Shown here one piece after another: positions 46,801 to 56,719 of a DNA stretch of 64,000 bases. The DNA is from Pseudoalteromonas sp. MSK9-3 (lineage in GTDB: Bacteria; Pseudomonadota; Gammaproteobacteria; Enterobacterales; Alteromonadaceae): NCBI RefSeq assembly GCF_003590335.1, contig NZ_MIET01000025.1, forward strand, positions 52,261 through 116,260, read 5' to 3'. Numbering within the stretch: position 1 is the stretch's first letter; the number at the start of each line of letters is the position of its first letter. The translations under genes were made by a program, and so were the position numbers. The notes under the pieces are model-generated. The model was given only the letters and a program-made list of their open reading frames with translations. It was not told the origin of the DNA and did not search any database.

Positions 46801-49800
46801 CCCGCAAAGTATGCCTTTAGTTGGGCAAAGCTTAATTGAAGCAAGTGCTGGGACGGGTAAAACATATACCATAACGGGGTTATACCTTCGTTGCTTACTG
46901 GGATTACAAACCACTGAGGATCAGATGCCACTCAGTGTTGATCAAATTTTGGTCGTTACTTTTACCGAAGCGGCAACACAAGAGATTAAAGACCGAGTAC
47001 GTACTCGGATCATTGCTGCGCGCGACGCTTTGTTAGGCGCGCCATGTGACGATGAACTAATTGGTGCGGTGCTTGAGCAGGTTACCGACCAGCGAGCTGC
47101 TTTTGCATTACTTGATGCTGCGGCAAAGTCTATGGATGAAGCAGCGATTTTTACGATCCATGGTTTTTGTCAACGCATGCTAAAACAGCATGCCTTTGAA
47201 TCCAATGTAGCCTTTAATCTAGAATTTATTTTAGATGAATCTGAGTTGATCATTGAGGCTGTAAAAGACCATTGGCGCAGTTTTATCTATCCTTTAGATA
47301 AAGATACGACGGAGGCGATATTAACCCATTTTTCCAGCCCTCACGCGTTAGTGTCGAAAGTCATGAAGGTATTGAGTAAAGGCAATGCTGAACTTACACC
47401 GCACTATGAGTTAACCGATGTCCTTTCTGCTCGTAAAGCATATCAAAGTGAGGCCATAGCCTTTAAAGCGCGTTTGTCCACCAGCGACTTTTTTACGGTA
47501 TTGGCTAATTCTGATCTTGCGAAGAATAAAGCCCCCGGTCGCGCGGCAAATATCAATGCACTGAGAGATTACTGTGATGGAGCACAATGGTATTTTGAAT
47601 TTGGTACAGCAAAGCATTCTTTTAATTTGTGGAGTGAAGAGCTACTTCAAGACACGCACTATTACAAGAAAAATGGTCAGTGTATTGTTCATCCTATGTT
47701 GTCTGAATTCAGTAAGTTAGCCAAGTTACATGCACAAGTGAGTCAAGGTTTACCGTTAGCAATAGTACAACATGCGAGCAAGTCGGTTAAATCACTGTTA
47801 AAGGCTCATAAGCTTAAACATGGGTTGATCACACCAGATGATTTGTTAAGCAATTTGCATGATGCATTAAACTGCGAGCAAGGGCACGTATTACGGCGAA
47901 AAATAGCTGAACTGTACCCTGTGGCAATGATTGATGAGTTTCAAGACACTGATCCAATACAGTATGGGATCTTTGGTTGTATTTATAGTGATCAAAATAC
48001 CACGACGCTCGCGATGATTGGGGACCCAAAACAGGCTATTTATGGTTTTCGAGGCGCTGATATATTTACGTACATGGCAGCCAAGCAGAGCGTGGCTGAC
48101 AGTGCCAAATATACATTATCGACCAACTATCGTTCATCTCAAGGAGTTGTTAATGCGGTGAACGGTATTTTTTCTGCTCATGAACATAGTTTTATTTTTA
48201 ATAAAACCATCCCATTCATTGCGGTTGCCGCAAAAGGAAAAAGTGAAGAAAAGCGTTTTACATTAAATGGTGATGAACATAAAGCGCTGACCTTCAGTGT
48301 GTTACAAGACGACAATGTGACCACGAGTAAAGGGGTGGCTTTGACTTCGCTAAGCACTATTTTCGCTGAGAAAATCACCTTGTTGCTCACCCAAGCACAT
48401 AAAGGAGAAGCTAAAATAGGCAATATAGCGGTTAAAGCGAGTGATATTTGCATACTGGTGCGTGACCGTAATGAAGCAAGCATCATGAAGTCAGCGCTTC
48501 AACAGCATGAGGTCGCCAGTGTTTATTTAGCCCGAGACAGCATTTTTAAACAGCCGCTTTCATTGGCATTGTTACAGTTTTTAACGGTGCTTCATGGGAG
48601 TTATGACGAGGCTGCTTTGCGAGGCGTACTGGCGAGTCCGTTATTTGCACTGCATCACCAAGACATTTTTGAATTACGTGAACAAGAAGCTGCTTGGCAG
48701 CATTACTTGGATCAATTTGCTCGATTACAGCGCATTTGGCATAAGCAAGGGGCTATGGCGATGTTGGAGCAGTTATTGGTTGATAATCAGTTGCCACGTT
48801 TATGGAAAAGTAATGGTTATATGGTGGAGCGATGGTTAACAGATTATCGTCACCTATCTGAGTTATTGCAGCAAAAGCAAATTGAGCTAGATGGCACGCT
48901 GCGTGTATTACGTTGGTTGGGCACACAATGTAGCGAAGCACAGCAAGATGCTGCTCAAGTGCGTTTAGAAAGTGATGCTGACTTAGTCAAGATAGTTACC
49001 ATGCACGCATCTAAAGGGCTAGAGTACCCAATTGTCTATATGCCTTTTGCAACGACATACAGAGAAGCCACAGAGGCGGTGTATCATGAAAATGACAAAC
49101 TGGTATACAGCCTTGCACCTGATGATGATCAGCGTGCATATGCTGAAAAAGAGCGCTTAGCAGAAGACATTCGTTTATTGTATGTGGCGATCACTCGAGC
49201 GGTACATCATTGTGATATGGGGTTATTTAATATTGCGGCCGGTCGAACGAAAAAGCCAGGGATCACACACACCTCTTTGGGTTTCGTTTTATTCGGTGCA
49301 ACACCATTTAGTGAAGCGCTGCAGTGGCATGAACGATTAACTGAATTTTGCGCACAGCATGTCGATATAGACTGTGAATTTGTCGAAAGCCCTAACGGAG
49401 CAACACTGCGTGTGTCACAAGAGGTTGAATGTGAACAATTACAGGTAAGACGGGTCAATACGAAAATTGAAACACACTGGCGAGCAACAAGCTTCAGTCA
49501 ATTGAGTTATCATGCGCACTCTGATGAAAGGCCACTCGGCGCACTGGATGAAAATCATCAACTTGACTTACCTGATCAGCATATAGTGATTGAGCAGTCT
49601 GCGTACAGCTTTCCTAAAGGTGCCAAACCTGGCAGCTGTTTGCATGAAATCTTTGAGTTGATAGATTTTACGCAGCCTGAGAGCCCAGTCGGGGAGGTAC
49701 AACTGCCTTTGAGTCAAGCTGTAGAGCAATGCTTACTTAAGTTTAGAATAGATGGCCAGTGGCAAATGGCAACAGAGCGGTGGATCAGTGCGTGTTTACA

Positions 49801-50323
49801 ATGCATGTTAGACCGAGAGAGTGAGCTGAGCTTATCGCAATTAAAGCCAGATGATTGCCTCGTTGAAATGGAGTTTTATTTACCTTTAGAGCCATTAAAT
49901 GCGCCTAAACTAAATAAACTGTTATTGGAGATCACAGGACAGAGTAGTCATCTACAGTTTGAACAAGTTAAAGGCTTGCTAAAAGGCTTTATTGACCTGA
50001 TCTTTGTACATAATGATCAGTATTTTATTTTAGACTATAAATCGAATTACCTAGGAGATAGTGCAGCTGACTATCAAAATGACAATTTACGCTCAGCAAT
50101 GGATGCACATCAATACCACTTACAATACTTGATTTATTCTGTTGCTTTACATCGTTTGCTCAAGCAGCGTATAGAAAATTATGACCCTCAGGTTCATTTA
50201 GGTGGGATATATTATTTATTTTTAAGGGCTATGCCAGATGGCGCAGGCGTGTTCTTTAATAAATTGACCATACCACAGTTACTGTCTTTAGATGCGTTGT
50301 TTTCACAAGGAGCATTGTCATGA
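46787..50323 (+). CDS. recB: Exodeoxyribonuclease V subunit beta
   Basis: Start at ATG 46787, with AGGAG 7 nt upstream, inside the recC end. About 1178 aa. SF1A helicase motifs: Walker A EASAGTGKTYTITG, VTFTEAATQEIKDRVR, Walker B MIDEFQDTDPIQ, GDPKQAIYGFRGADIFTY, MHASKGLEYPIVYMPF and LLYVAITRAVHHC. The C-terminal nuclease has GLLKGFIDLIFV and FILDYKSNYLG with the catalytic Asp and Lys. Confidence 0.98.
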   Translation: MQTLNPQSMPLVGQSLIEASAGTGKTYTITGLYLRCLLGLQTTEDQMPLSVDQILVVTFTEAATQEIKDRVRTRIIAARDALLGAPCDDELIGAVLEQVTDQRAAFALLDAAAKSMDEAAIFTIHGFCQRMLKQHAFESNVAFNLEFILDESELIIEAVKDHWRSFIYPLDKDTTEAILTHFSSPHALVSKVMKVLSKGNAELTPHYELTDVLSARKAYQSEAIAFKARLSTSDFFTVLANSDLAKNKAPGRAANINALRDYCDGAQWYFEFGTAKHSFNLWSEELLQDTHYYKKNGQCIVHPMLSEFSKLAKLHAQVSQGLPLAIVQHASKSVKSLLKAHKLKHGLITPDDLLSNLHDALNCEQGHVLRRKIAELYPVAMIDEFQDTDPIQYGIFGCIYSDQNTTTLAMIGDPKQAIYGFRGADIFTYMAAKQSVADSAKYTLSTNYRSSQGVVNAVNGIFSAHEHSFIFNKTIPFIAVAAKGKSEEKRFTLNGDEHKALTFSVLQDDNVTTSKGVALTSLSTIFAEKITLLLTQAHKGEAKIGNIAVKASDICILVRDRNEASIMKSALQQHEVASVYLARDSIFKQPLSLALLQFLTVLHGSYDEAALRGVLASPLFALHHQDIFELREQEAAWQHYLDQFARLQRIWHKQGAMAMLEQLLVDNQLPRLWKSNGYMVERWLTDYRHLSELLQQKQIELDGTLRVLRWLGTQCSEAQQDAAQVRLESDADLVKIVTMHASKGLEYPIVYMPFATTYREATEAVYHENDKLVYSLAPDDDQRAYAEKERLAEDIRLLYVAITRAVHHCDMGLFNIAAGRTKKPGITHTSLGFVLFGATPFSEALQWHERLTEFCAQHVDIDCEFVESPNGATLRVSQEVECEQLQVRRVNTKIETHWRATSFSQLSYHAHSDERPLGALDENHQLDLPDQHIVIEQSAYSFPKGAKPGSCLHEIFELIDFTQPESPVGEVQLPLSQAVEQCLLKFRIDGQWQMATERWISACLQCMLDRESELSLSQLKPDDCLVEMEFYLPLEPLNAPKLNKLLLEITGQSSHLQFEQVKGLLKGFIDLIFVHNDQYFILDYKSNYLGDSAADYQNDNLRSAMDAHQYHLQYLIYSVALHRLLKQRIENYDPQVHLGGIYYLFLRAMPDGAGVFFNKLTIPQLLSLDALFSQGALS

Positions 50324-52233
50324 GCCAACTCGACTTATTTTCTGAAGAGGGAGCGCCAGCGAGTACCATTGATCACGGTAAGTATTTAACGTATTTACTT
50401 GCGCAAGGTCGGTTACGTCATAGTGATATCGCGTTAGCTAAGCTTTTAAACAATCAAAAACTGAATGACTGTTTTTATGTCATTTTGTTGTTGTTAAAGT
50501 CAGAACAAAATCAACATAGCTGTTTAGCGTATAGTGATATCGATTGGGACAACCCTTTCTCATTGATCGTTGAGCTGGTGGAGGAAGACTTACCTATAAC
50601 ACCATGGCAATCGTCATCCGGAAAAAAAATATGGCAACGACTAGACTCGCATCATGCAGTTGGTGATGGCAAGCCACTGCAGTTGTTTGCGCAAAAATTG
50701 TATTTGAGTCGACTTGCGACTTATGAAGTCACTTTAGCTGAACGCTTTAAAAAGATGCAAGCTCAGAATATAAAGGTAGATCTGTCTCGTTTGCAGTCGT
50801 TATTAACGGAATATTTTGGTGAGTTTGATAACACTAACCATGATGTTGATTGGCAAAAAGTAGCGTGTGCCATAGCTGCAATTAAAGGGTTCTGTGTGCT
50901 AACGGGTGGCCCAGGAACGGGGAAAACGACGACAGTCACTAAGCTGCTGGCAATTTTGCAGTCGCTTTATAAACAAGCGCCTTTAACTATCAAGTTGGTT
51001 GCACCAACAGGCAAAGCAGCAGCACGTTTGAGTGAATCTATTTTAGGTGCAAAAGATAAGCTTAATCTCGGTCCAGACATAGATCACCTTATTCCTGAGC
51101 ACGCACAAACTATACATCGCTTGTTGGGCGTGATCCCACACAGTAATCGCTATCGCTTTAACCAACAAAATCAGTTACATCTGGATGTATTGATTGTTGA
51201 TGAAGCCTCTATGGTTGATTTGTCGTTACTCGCTAAATTAGTGACTGCGTTGCCAGATCATGCGCGGCTGATTTTACTGGGAGATAAAGATCAACTCACT
51301 TCAGTAGATACGGGCAGTGTATTGAGTGATTTGTGCCAAGGGCTGACACTTGGCGAACAGCCTCCTTATAGCAAGAACCTTGTTTCACAACTGAATCAAC
51401 TTTGCTTTGCAGGTAACCCGTATTTACATGCTACACAGAGTGAGTTTTATTTAGCTGATAGCGTGGCATTTCTACAAAAAAGTCATCGCTTTGATAGCAA
51501 CAGTGGGATAGGTCAATTGGCATTTTCAGTAAACAATAATAGCCGTGCACAGCTATCCCACACCCTTGAACAAGGGTATAAAGATTTAGCGTTGTATGAC
51601 TTAACGACTGAGCAGTACACAGCTTTAATTATTCGCTCTGCCAATCGTTACGCAGAGTATCTAAAATTGATGCATGAGAAAGCAGATCCTGTGGCTATTC
51701 ACCATGCATTTGGTCAGTATCAATTACTGGCTGCGGTAAGGGAAGGGCCTTATGGTGTAACAACGCTAAATAAGCGTATTGAGCAGCAGTTATTTTCTAA
51801 GGGGTTGATCATGCCCAGCGGGCGATACTATGCAGGGTTACCTATTATGATCACGCAAAACGATTACCAGTTAAAACTGTTTAATGGCGATATTGGTATC
51901 TTATTACCAGATGAAACACAGCAACTTAAAGCGGTATTTATTGATGAGCAAGGCGCGCAGCGAGCGTTTTATCCAGCTCGGCTCCCGAGTCATGAAAGTG
52001 TTTATGTCATGACTATTCATAAATCACAAGGCTCTGAATTTAGCCATACCGCAATGATTTTACCTCCTAGGCAACGTGCAGCAAGAGGCGTGAACCGTCA
52101 ATTAGTTTATACCGGTATTACGCGTGCCAAACACCAATTTGAGCTGGTAGCACAACCTCAAGTACTTTATATGGCAATGGCAAAATCGGTATCACGATGC
52201 TCTGGGCTACGAGATAGGTTAACTTTAGGTTAA
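50320..52233 (+). CDS. recD: Exodeoxyribonuclease V subunit alpha
   Basis: 637 aa SF1B helicase. Walker A is TGGPGTGKTTTVTKLL, Walker B is IVDEASMVDLSLL, followed by GDKDQLTSVDTGSVL. The late motifs are MTIHKSQGSEFSHTAMILP and VYTGITRAKHQF. It overlaps recB by 4 nt (ATGA). With recB and recC it completes the repair and phage-DNA-degrading nuclease. Confidence 0.98.
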   Translation: MSQLDLFSEEGAPASTIDHGKYLTYLLAQGRLRHSDIALAKLLNNQKLNDCFYVILLLLKSEQNQHSCLAYSDIDWDNPFSLIVELVEEDLPITPWQSSSGKKIWQRLDSHHAVGDGKPLQLFAQKLYLSRLATYEVTLAERFKKMQAQNIKVDLSRLQSLLTEYFGEFDNTNHDVDWQKVACAIAAIKGFCVLTGGPGTGKTTTVTKLLAILQSLYKQAPLTIKLVAPTGKAAARLSESILGAKDKLNLGPDIDHLIPEHAQTIHRLLGVIPHSNRYRFNQQNQLHLDVLIVDEASMVDLSLLAKLVTALPDHARLILLGDKDQLTSVDTGSVLSDLCQGLTLGEQPPYSKNLVSQLNQLCFAGNPYLHATQSEFYLADSVAFLQKSHRFDSNSGIGQLAFSVNNNSRAQLSHTLEQGYKDLALYDLTTEQYTALIIRSANRYAEYLKLMHEKADPVAIHHAFGQYQLLAAVREGPYGVTTLNKRIEQQLFSKGLIMPSGRYYAGLPIMITQNDYQLKLFNGDIGILLPDETQQLKAVFIDEQGAQRAFYPARLPSHESVYVMTIHKSQGSEFSHTAMILPPRQRAARGVNRQLVYTGITRAKHQFELVAQPQVLYMAMAKSVSRCSGLRDRLTLG

Positions 52234-52379
52234 TTTAATGATACTTAGTTGTTTTTTTTAATGGTCTGTTCTACATTTAATTTTAATAATTGACGCTTTA
52301 TTTCAAAAAGCTAGGCACTCACTACCTATGTGTTTGAGTACATAAATAATTGAACCCACTGCCCAGTGGTTAGTAGATC

Positions 52380-52416
52380 ACCGCCATACTTTAGCTGTGT
52401 ATGGCGGTATTTTTTG
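52380..52416 (+). terminator. Terminator of recCBD
   Basis: Stem ACCGCCATAC and GTATGGCGGT with a short loop, followed by ATTTTTT. Confidence 0.85.
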
Positions 52417-52428
52417 CGAGTAATATTA

Positions 52429-52691
52429 GGGGCTGTTGATCTTTCAGGTTCATTTTTGCAGCAGTTTGATTGGCTTTTATACAAGGCAGAGGCTGCGTAG
52501 CATGGTTATTCCATATGAGTCAGCCGATAACATAGTAGAAAAGCCAATCAAGCGCTGCCTATCGGTTCTTTTGAGCGCCCTTTTCTCTTTGTTGCTTAAT
52601 ATTCGCTTAGATTACTAGGCCACACATTAAGCGCCGCGATAAAAGTACGCTCAAAGAGAACAAAAATAGAACAGCAAAGATCAACAGCCCC
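52429..52691. mobile_element. MITE-like element with TA-flanked terminal inverted repeats
   Basis: GGGGCTGTTGATCTTT begins at 52429, and its exact complement ends at 52691. Both ends are flanked by TA, as expected for TA-target (IS630/Tc1-like) elements. About 263 bp, with no transposase. The only frame inside (about 60 codons) is not protein-like. The interior carries further inverted symmetry (a run near 52465-52490 and its complement near 52540-52555). Confidence 0.8.
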
Positions 52692-53974
52692 TAAGGTGTA
52701 TTTAAATAATTAAGTGCAAGGTTAGTAAGGGATTCAACACCGATTGGTAGAGCTTGTTCATCAATATAAAAGTGAGGAGAGTGATTGCTTGGCGATGTAG
52801 CGGGATCTTGCTCCTTGGGTGTAATACCTAAAAAGAAAAATAACCCTGCGGTTTTTAACGCATAATATGAAAAGTCCTCAGCACCAGTGATTAAATCCAT
52901 TTCAATCACATTATTATTACCGACCACATTTTGTAAAGTAGGCAGCATTTTCTTGGTTAAGTCTGGGTTGTTAATCGTGACAGGGTAACCATGGTTAATA
53001 TGGGTATGTGCCGTAGCGCCTGCAGATTGAGCAACATAACTCGCTGTGCTTGTTAAGCGCTTTTTAATATCAGCTCGCATATCTTGGTCGAAGCTGCGAA
53101 TAGTGCCAACAAGCTCTACATGATCTGGGATGATATTTGAGCGAATACCGCCATTAACGGCACCAAATGAAATCACTGATGGAGCTTGAGTGACATTCAC
53201 TTGTCGAGAAGCAATGGTTTGTGTAGCTAAGATAATTTGAGCCGATGTGACTATTGGATCAACGCCATGCCATGGTCTTGAGCCATGAGTTTGTTTGCCT
53301 TGTACTTTAATTGTAAACGAATCTTCGCTCGCCATAATTGGACCGCTTCGATAGCCAATCTTTCCAGTATTTAAGCGGTTTGTTACATGCAACCCAAATA
53401 TGGCATCCGGTTTTCTTTTTGTAAAAAGCCCTTCTTTTAACATCAACTGAGCACCGCCTTCTTCCCCATTTGGTGCACCTTCTTCAGCAGGTTGAAATAT
53501 AAACATGACAGAACCTTTGAGTTGTTCTTTTTGAGCAACGAGTCTGCTTGCAACGGCCATTAAGATTGCTACGTGAGCATCGTGGCCACACGCGTGCATT
53601 ACACCGACTTCTTGCCCTTTATATTCACCTTTTTGTTTTGAAGCAAAAGGCAACATGACTAGCTCGGTGATAGGCAGTGCATCCATATCGGCACGCAAAG
53701 CAATAAGAGGTCCTGGTTGAGCACCGTTTAAAGTGGCAACTACACCTGTGTGTGCGATGTTTGTGGTAACTTCTAGTCCTAAGTTTGTTAAATGATCAGT
53801 GATGTATTGAGCTGTTTTGAACTCTCTGTTACTCAGCTCTGGAAACTGATGTAAGTGACGACGCCATGTAATCACATCTTTATTGATTTTATCGATCAAA
53901 GGCGTATTGGCCATTACTGTTGATACACTCCCTGAAAGTATGGCCAATACAATTAGGGTAAATAAAGCTCTCAT
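52691..53974 (-). CDS. M20 family metal-dependent amidohydrolase, exported
   Basis: Start at ATG 53974, which begins directly at a signal peptide (MRALFTLIVLAILSGSVSTVMA). About 427 aa. Motifs of the M20D group (hippurate hydrolase/N-acyl amino acid amidohydrolase type): WRRHLHQFPELSNREFKTA, ALRADMDALPI, VMHACGHDAHVAIL, FQPAEEGAPNGEEGGA, FGLHVTN and GAEDFSYYA. The metal ligands Cys, His, Glu and His are visible. The stop TAG is formed at the junction with the MITE (52691-52693), so the final residues may have been altered. The protein otherwise looks complete. Confidence 0.93.
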   Translation of the reverse strand: MRALFTLIVLAILSGSVSTVMANTPLIDKINKDVITWRRHLHQFPELSNREFKTAQYITDHLTNLGLEVTTNIAHTGVVATLNGAQPGPLIALRADMDALPITELVMLPFASKQKGEYKGQEVGVMHACGHDAHVAILMAVASRLVAQKEQLKGSVMFIFQPAEEGAPNGEEGGAQLMLKEGLFTKRKPDAIFGLHVTNRLNTGKIGYRSGPIMASEDSFTIKVQGKQTHGSRPWHGVDPIVTSAQIILATQTIASRQVNVTQAPSVISFGAVNGGIRSNIIPDHVELVGTIRSFDQDMRADIKKRLTSTASYVAQSAGATAHTHINHGYPVTINNPDLTKKMLPTLQNVVGNNNVIEMDLITGAEDFSYYALKTAGLFFFLGITPKEQDPATSPSNHSPHFYIDEQALPIGVESLTNLALNYLNTP

Positions 53975-54128
53975 TATGGGTGTTCCTATCGTTGTATTTT
54001 TATTATCTATTATTAAACACACTTCAATTTACAGTGAGTGGCTGGTATTTCAAGTAACCTGCGTCAAAAACTTGATTGTCAGTGGCGTCTCTAATATGGT
54101 TTAACGAGTAAAGCTTATAGGGCTCAAG

Positions 54129-54659
54129 ATGAAAACACTCATTGAACATTTAGGACAATATGCCATTTACCATCGTGATGAACGAAACATATTGACTCAT
54201 TTTATAGGGGTGCCTTTGATTGTATTGGCAGTTATTTGGCTATTGTACATCCCTATGCAAAACGTTAAGAATGTCACGTTAACGCCAGCATTGTTTATCA
54301 TTTTTAGCGTGTCTGTCTATTATATTTGGCTAGAGGTTAAGCTCGGTTGTGTTATGGTTTGCTGCTTGGCCGCCGGTTATATAACGGCTCAGAGCAGTTA
54401 TTTATATTTCTCGGGTATAGAGCAATGGTTTTATGCCATGGCGTGTATACTATTCTTGATTGGTTGGGTTATACAGTTTATAGGTCACTATTTTGAAGGT
54501 AAAAAGCCGGCTTTTGTTGATGATTTGATGGGGTTAATTATAGGCCCACTATTTGTTGTGGCTGAAATTGCCTTTAAGCTGGGCTTTTTAAATACACTAG
54601 AACAACAGATCATAGATATTGCTGGTCCCTACAAAAATCACAAGAGTGATAAAAAATAG
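54129..54659 (+). CDS. Mpo1-like (DUF962/YGL010w) membrane protein
   Basis: 176 aa with four hydrophobic segments. The N-terminal YHRDERNILTHFIGVPLIVLAV and the C-terminal QFIGHYFEGKKPAFVDDLMGLIIGPLFVVAE are family signatures. The conserved His residues are in HRD, HFIG and GHYFE. The yeast homologue Mpo1 is a 2-hydroxy fatty acid dioxygenase of the ER. The bacterial role is unproven. Confidence 0.88.
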   Translation: MKTLIEHLGQYAIYHRDERNILTHFIGVPLIVLAVIWLLYIPMQNVKNVTLTPALFIIFSVSVYYIWLEVKLGCVMVCCLAAGYITAQSSYLYFSGIEQWFYAMACILFLIGWVIQFIGHYFEGKKPAFVDDLMGLIIGPLFVVAEIAFKLGFLNTLEQQIIDIAGPYKNHKSDKK

Positions 54660-54685
54660 TGCGATAAGCATACTTCACTTATCGC
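54651..54685 (-). terminator. Terminator of the FHA gene
   Basis: GCGATAAG and CTTATCGC around a short loop (54661-54685), followed on the minus strand by ATTTTTT. Confidence 0.7.
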
Positions 54686-54706
54686 AAAGGGAGAAGAGTA
54701 ACAGCG

Positions 54707-55663
54707 TTATATGGTGATGCGAGTTTCTAACTTGCTGCCTTTAATAATGGTGATGTCTTGGCTATTTAGTCGTACTCGACCATTGTTTGTTTCTAGTAAA
54801 TAAGCGAGTTCAGGGTTTGACTCCCCGCCAGCATCAGACAATTGTTTACGTGCTCTGTGCACCATTATATTCATATGGTTCATTTGTACGCCAAGTGCTT
54901 TAACCAATTCTTCGCGGTATAACCAACCTTGTTCATCCAGCTCCATACCCGCGTGTTTATCTTGTATACGGGTTCTTGCTAATAAAAGCATAAGATAGTG
55001 ATGGGTCCGGGTGCCTAAATCAAAGCTCTCGTTATTGAGCTCAACAGAAAGTTGGGTACTTTCTTCATCTTGACTCACGCTAAAGGTAAGGCCACATGGC
55101 TTAACGGTAGGTTGATTATCAAGGTGTTTAGTCATGGCCGCAGTACTGGCAGAATAAAATAGCCATTGGTCGTTAAATGCGCTGACCAGACCACCATCAA
55201 TAAGTGCTTGACGATCGTTGTTTGTAAGGTCTTCTAAAAACCAGTAATTTAAAACCGAATCGAAATAAATAATATGACTTGGATCGTCACTATTTGGAAG
55301 CAGTATCTGATCTTTAACTTCAATAACTTGGCTACTATGAGTCTGAGAAACTAAATATTGACAGTCATCGCTTAGGTTGGCCACCACATATGAATTTTGG
55401 CCATGTGCTGCGAAATCAATTTTATCGTTTTCGCACAGTTGATAGGGTAAGTTTTTATCAACTTTTTTATCGTTTATCCAAATGCCATTAGTACTTACGT
55501 CGCGAATTAACCATTTTCCTTGCGCGAGCTCGATGATTGCATGGTGCCGAGATACGCCAGGTTGGTCTATTAGTGTATCTACATTAAATTTGTAACGTCC
55601 GATTGTGTGGTAGCTTTTGAGATATATTTTTTCTAATTTGTGTTCATCTATGAGGTAAGCCAT
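54707..55663 (-). CDS. FHA-domain protein with a C-terminal winged-helix-like region
   Basis: 318 aa, cytoplasmic. An N-terminal FHA domain (~15-95), GRYKFNVDTL, PGVSRHHAIIEL and VSTNGIWINDKKV, has the Arg, Ser, His and Asn residues that bind phosphothreonine. A middle linker contains FYSASTAAMTKHL. The C-terminal ~100 residues (LMLLLARTRIQDKHAG, GWLYREELVKALGVQMNHMNIMVHRARKQLSDAG) resemble an OmpR-type winged helix. It is plausibly a phospho-dependent regulator. No Ser/Thr kinase gene lies nearby. Confidence 0.85.
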   Translation of the reverse strand: MAYLIDEHKLEKIYLKSYHTIGRYKFNVDTLIDQPGVSRHHAIIELAQGKWLIRDVSTNGIWINDKKVDKNLPYQLCENDKIDFAAHGQNSYVVANLSDDCQYLVSQTHSSQVIEVKDQILLPNSDDPSHIIYFDSVLNYWFLEDLTNNDRQALIDGGLVSAFNDQWLFYSASTAAMTKHLDNQPTVKPCGLTFSVSQDEESTQLSVELNNESFDLGTRTHHYLMLLLARTRIQDKHAGMELDEQGWLYREELVKALGVQMNHMNIMVHRARKQLSDAGGESNPELAYLLETNNGRVRLNSQDITIIKGSKLETRITI

Positions 55664-56082
55664 TCATATTCCTTAAATCTTTTTACGCCATATTCTTCTA
55701 TGGGAGTGTTTATCTCGGTATTTTACAATGTTTTGTTATTTAACAAAATATTAATTAGACCGTTCCCACTATTTACTCAAAAGAGACCCACGTAAGTGGG
55801 TCTTAATCATTGAGGGAAGCTGCTGATCAAGCACTGTATTAACAGTGGTTAATGAGCATGTTCACAGATAAAACTCAAGAAATAGGACTGGTTACAATCT
55901 ATTCTTTTACCTAACGAACCTGGGCATAGGCTCGACTGAACATACGTGATTTTAGGATGTTTAACTCGCGTTGGCTATTACACTACATTACACCAAGGTT
56001 ACACGGCGAGCCTTGCACTATTGCTGGTGGTGAACCATATTTTTATAAGTACGATTTGTTGTTCGAAGTGAAAGGGGTTTCT
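55664..56082. other. Intergenic region with an orphan hairpin
   Basis: AGACCCAC and GTGGGTCT around GTAA (55784-55804) form a tight 8-bp hairpin. It is too far from any gene end to be an obvious terminator. A frame from 55957 joins the CBS gene in phase but lacks a well-spaced ribosome-binding site. Confidence 0.45.
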
Positions 56083-56673
56083 ATGGGTGAATATACAAAG
56101 TTAGAGACAGTGAAGTTAGAGGGGATATATCAGTTTTGTGATCAATTTGATTCTCAACGCCTTGAATTATCAAGTGATGCGACGACAGTGATCACTGATT
56201 TTACGCGTAGAGTCCCACAAGTGGTGTTAAAGGATGTGGATATTGATCATGCGCTTTATATGATGGTTAATGGTCATGTACGCTCTAAAATGGTGATTGA
56301 TCATGATGATACGTTTTTAGGTGTGATTAATTCTAAAGACTTGACCGGTAGAAAGGTGCTAAGTATTGCGCAGCAACGTAATCAAGCGCGCAGCGACTTA
56401 ACTGTCGAAGATCTCATGACACGCAAAGCGGATTTACATGCTATGCCCTATGCAATGGTCCAATTAGCAAAGATTGGTGATGTACTTGAAACGCTCAAAG
56501 ACCTTGGTCATCAACATGTTTTGCTAGTTGATAATGAGGGAGTATTGCGAGGAATGATTTCAGCCAGTGATATAGCCCGTGCCTTACATATCCCAGTAAA
56601 TATTTTGCAAAAAGCGCACTCTTTTAAAGATATTTTTTCAATTATTCATGAACATCAGGAAATGACAGCGTAA
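56083..56673 (+). CDS. CBS-domain protein
   Basis: I start at ATG 56083 (MGEYTKLETVKLEG), with AAAGGGG about 5-8 nt upstream. A start at 55957 would add 42 residues of non-family sequence. 196 aa. Two CBS motifs: VDIDHALYMMVNGHVRSKMVIDHDDTFLGVINSKDL, and VLETLKDLGHQHVLLVDNEGVLRGMISASDIARAL. Such pairs bind adenosine ligands. There is no enzyme domain. Function unknown. Confidence 0.88.
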   Translation: MGEYTKLETVKLEGIYQFCDQFDSQRLELSSDATTVITDFTRRVPQVVLKDVDIDHALYMMVNGHVRSKMVIDHDDTFLGVINSKDLTGRKVLSIAQQRNQARSDLTVEDLMTRKADLHAMPYAMVQLAKIGDVLETLKDLGHQHVLLVDNEGVLRGMISASDIARALHIPVNILQKAHSFKDIFSIIHEHQEMTA

Positions 56674-56677
56674 GGAG

Positions 56678-56703
56678 TAGGCAGGGTATTCCTGCCTATT
56701 CAA
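56678..56703 (+). terminator. Weak terminator after the CBS gene
   Basis: TAGGCAGG and CCTGCCTA around GTATT, with only a modest T-rich tail. Confidence 0.5.
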
Positions 56704-56719
56704 CCTTCTTTAAGGCGAG

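Noticed and set aside
43543..52233. recCBD as part of a mobile defence island
   Set aside because: Normal core recombination genes in standard order with no flanking mobility features other than a downstream MITE.
52436..52618. Short frame inside the MITE
   Set aside because: It lies wholly within an inverted-repeat element and has no coding signal.
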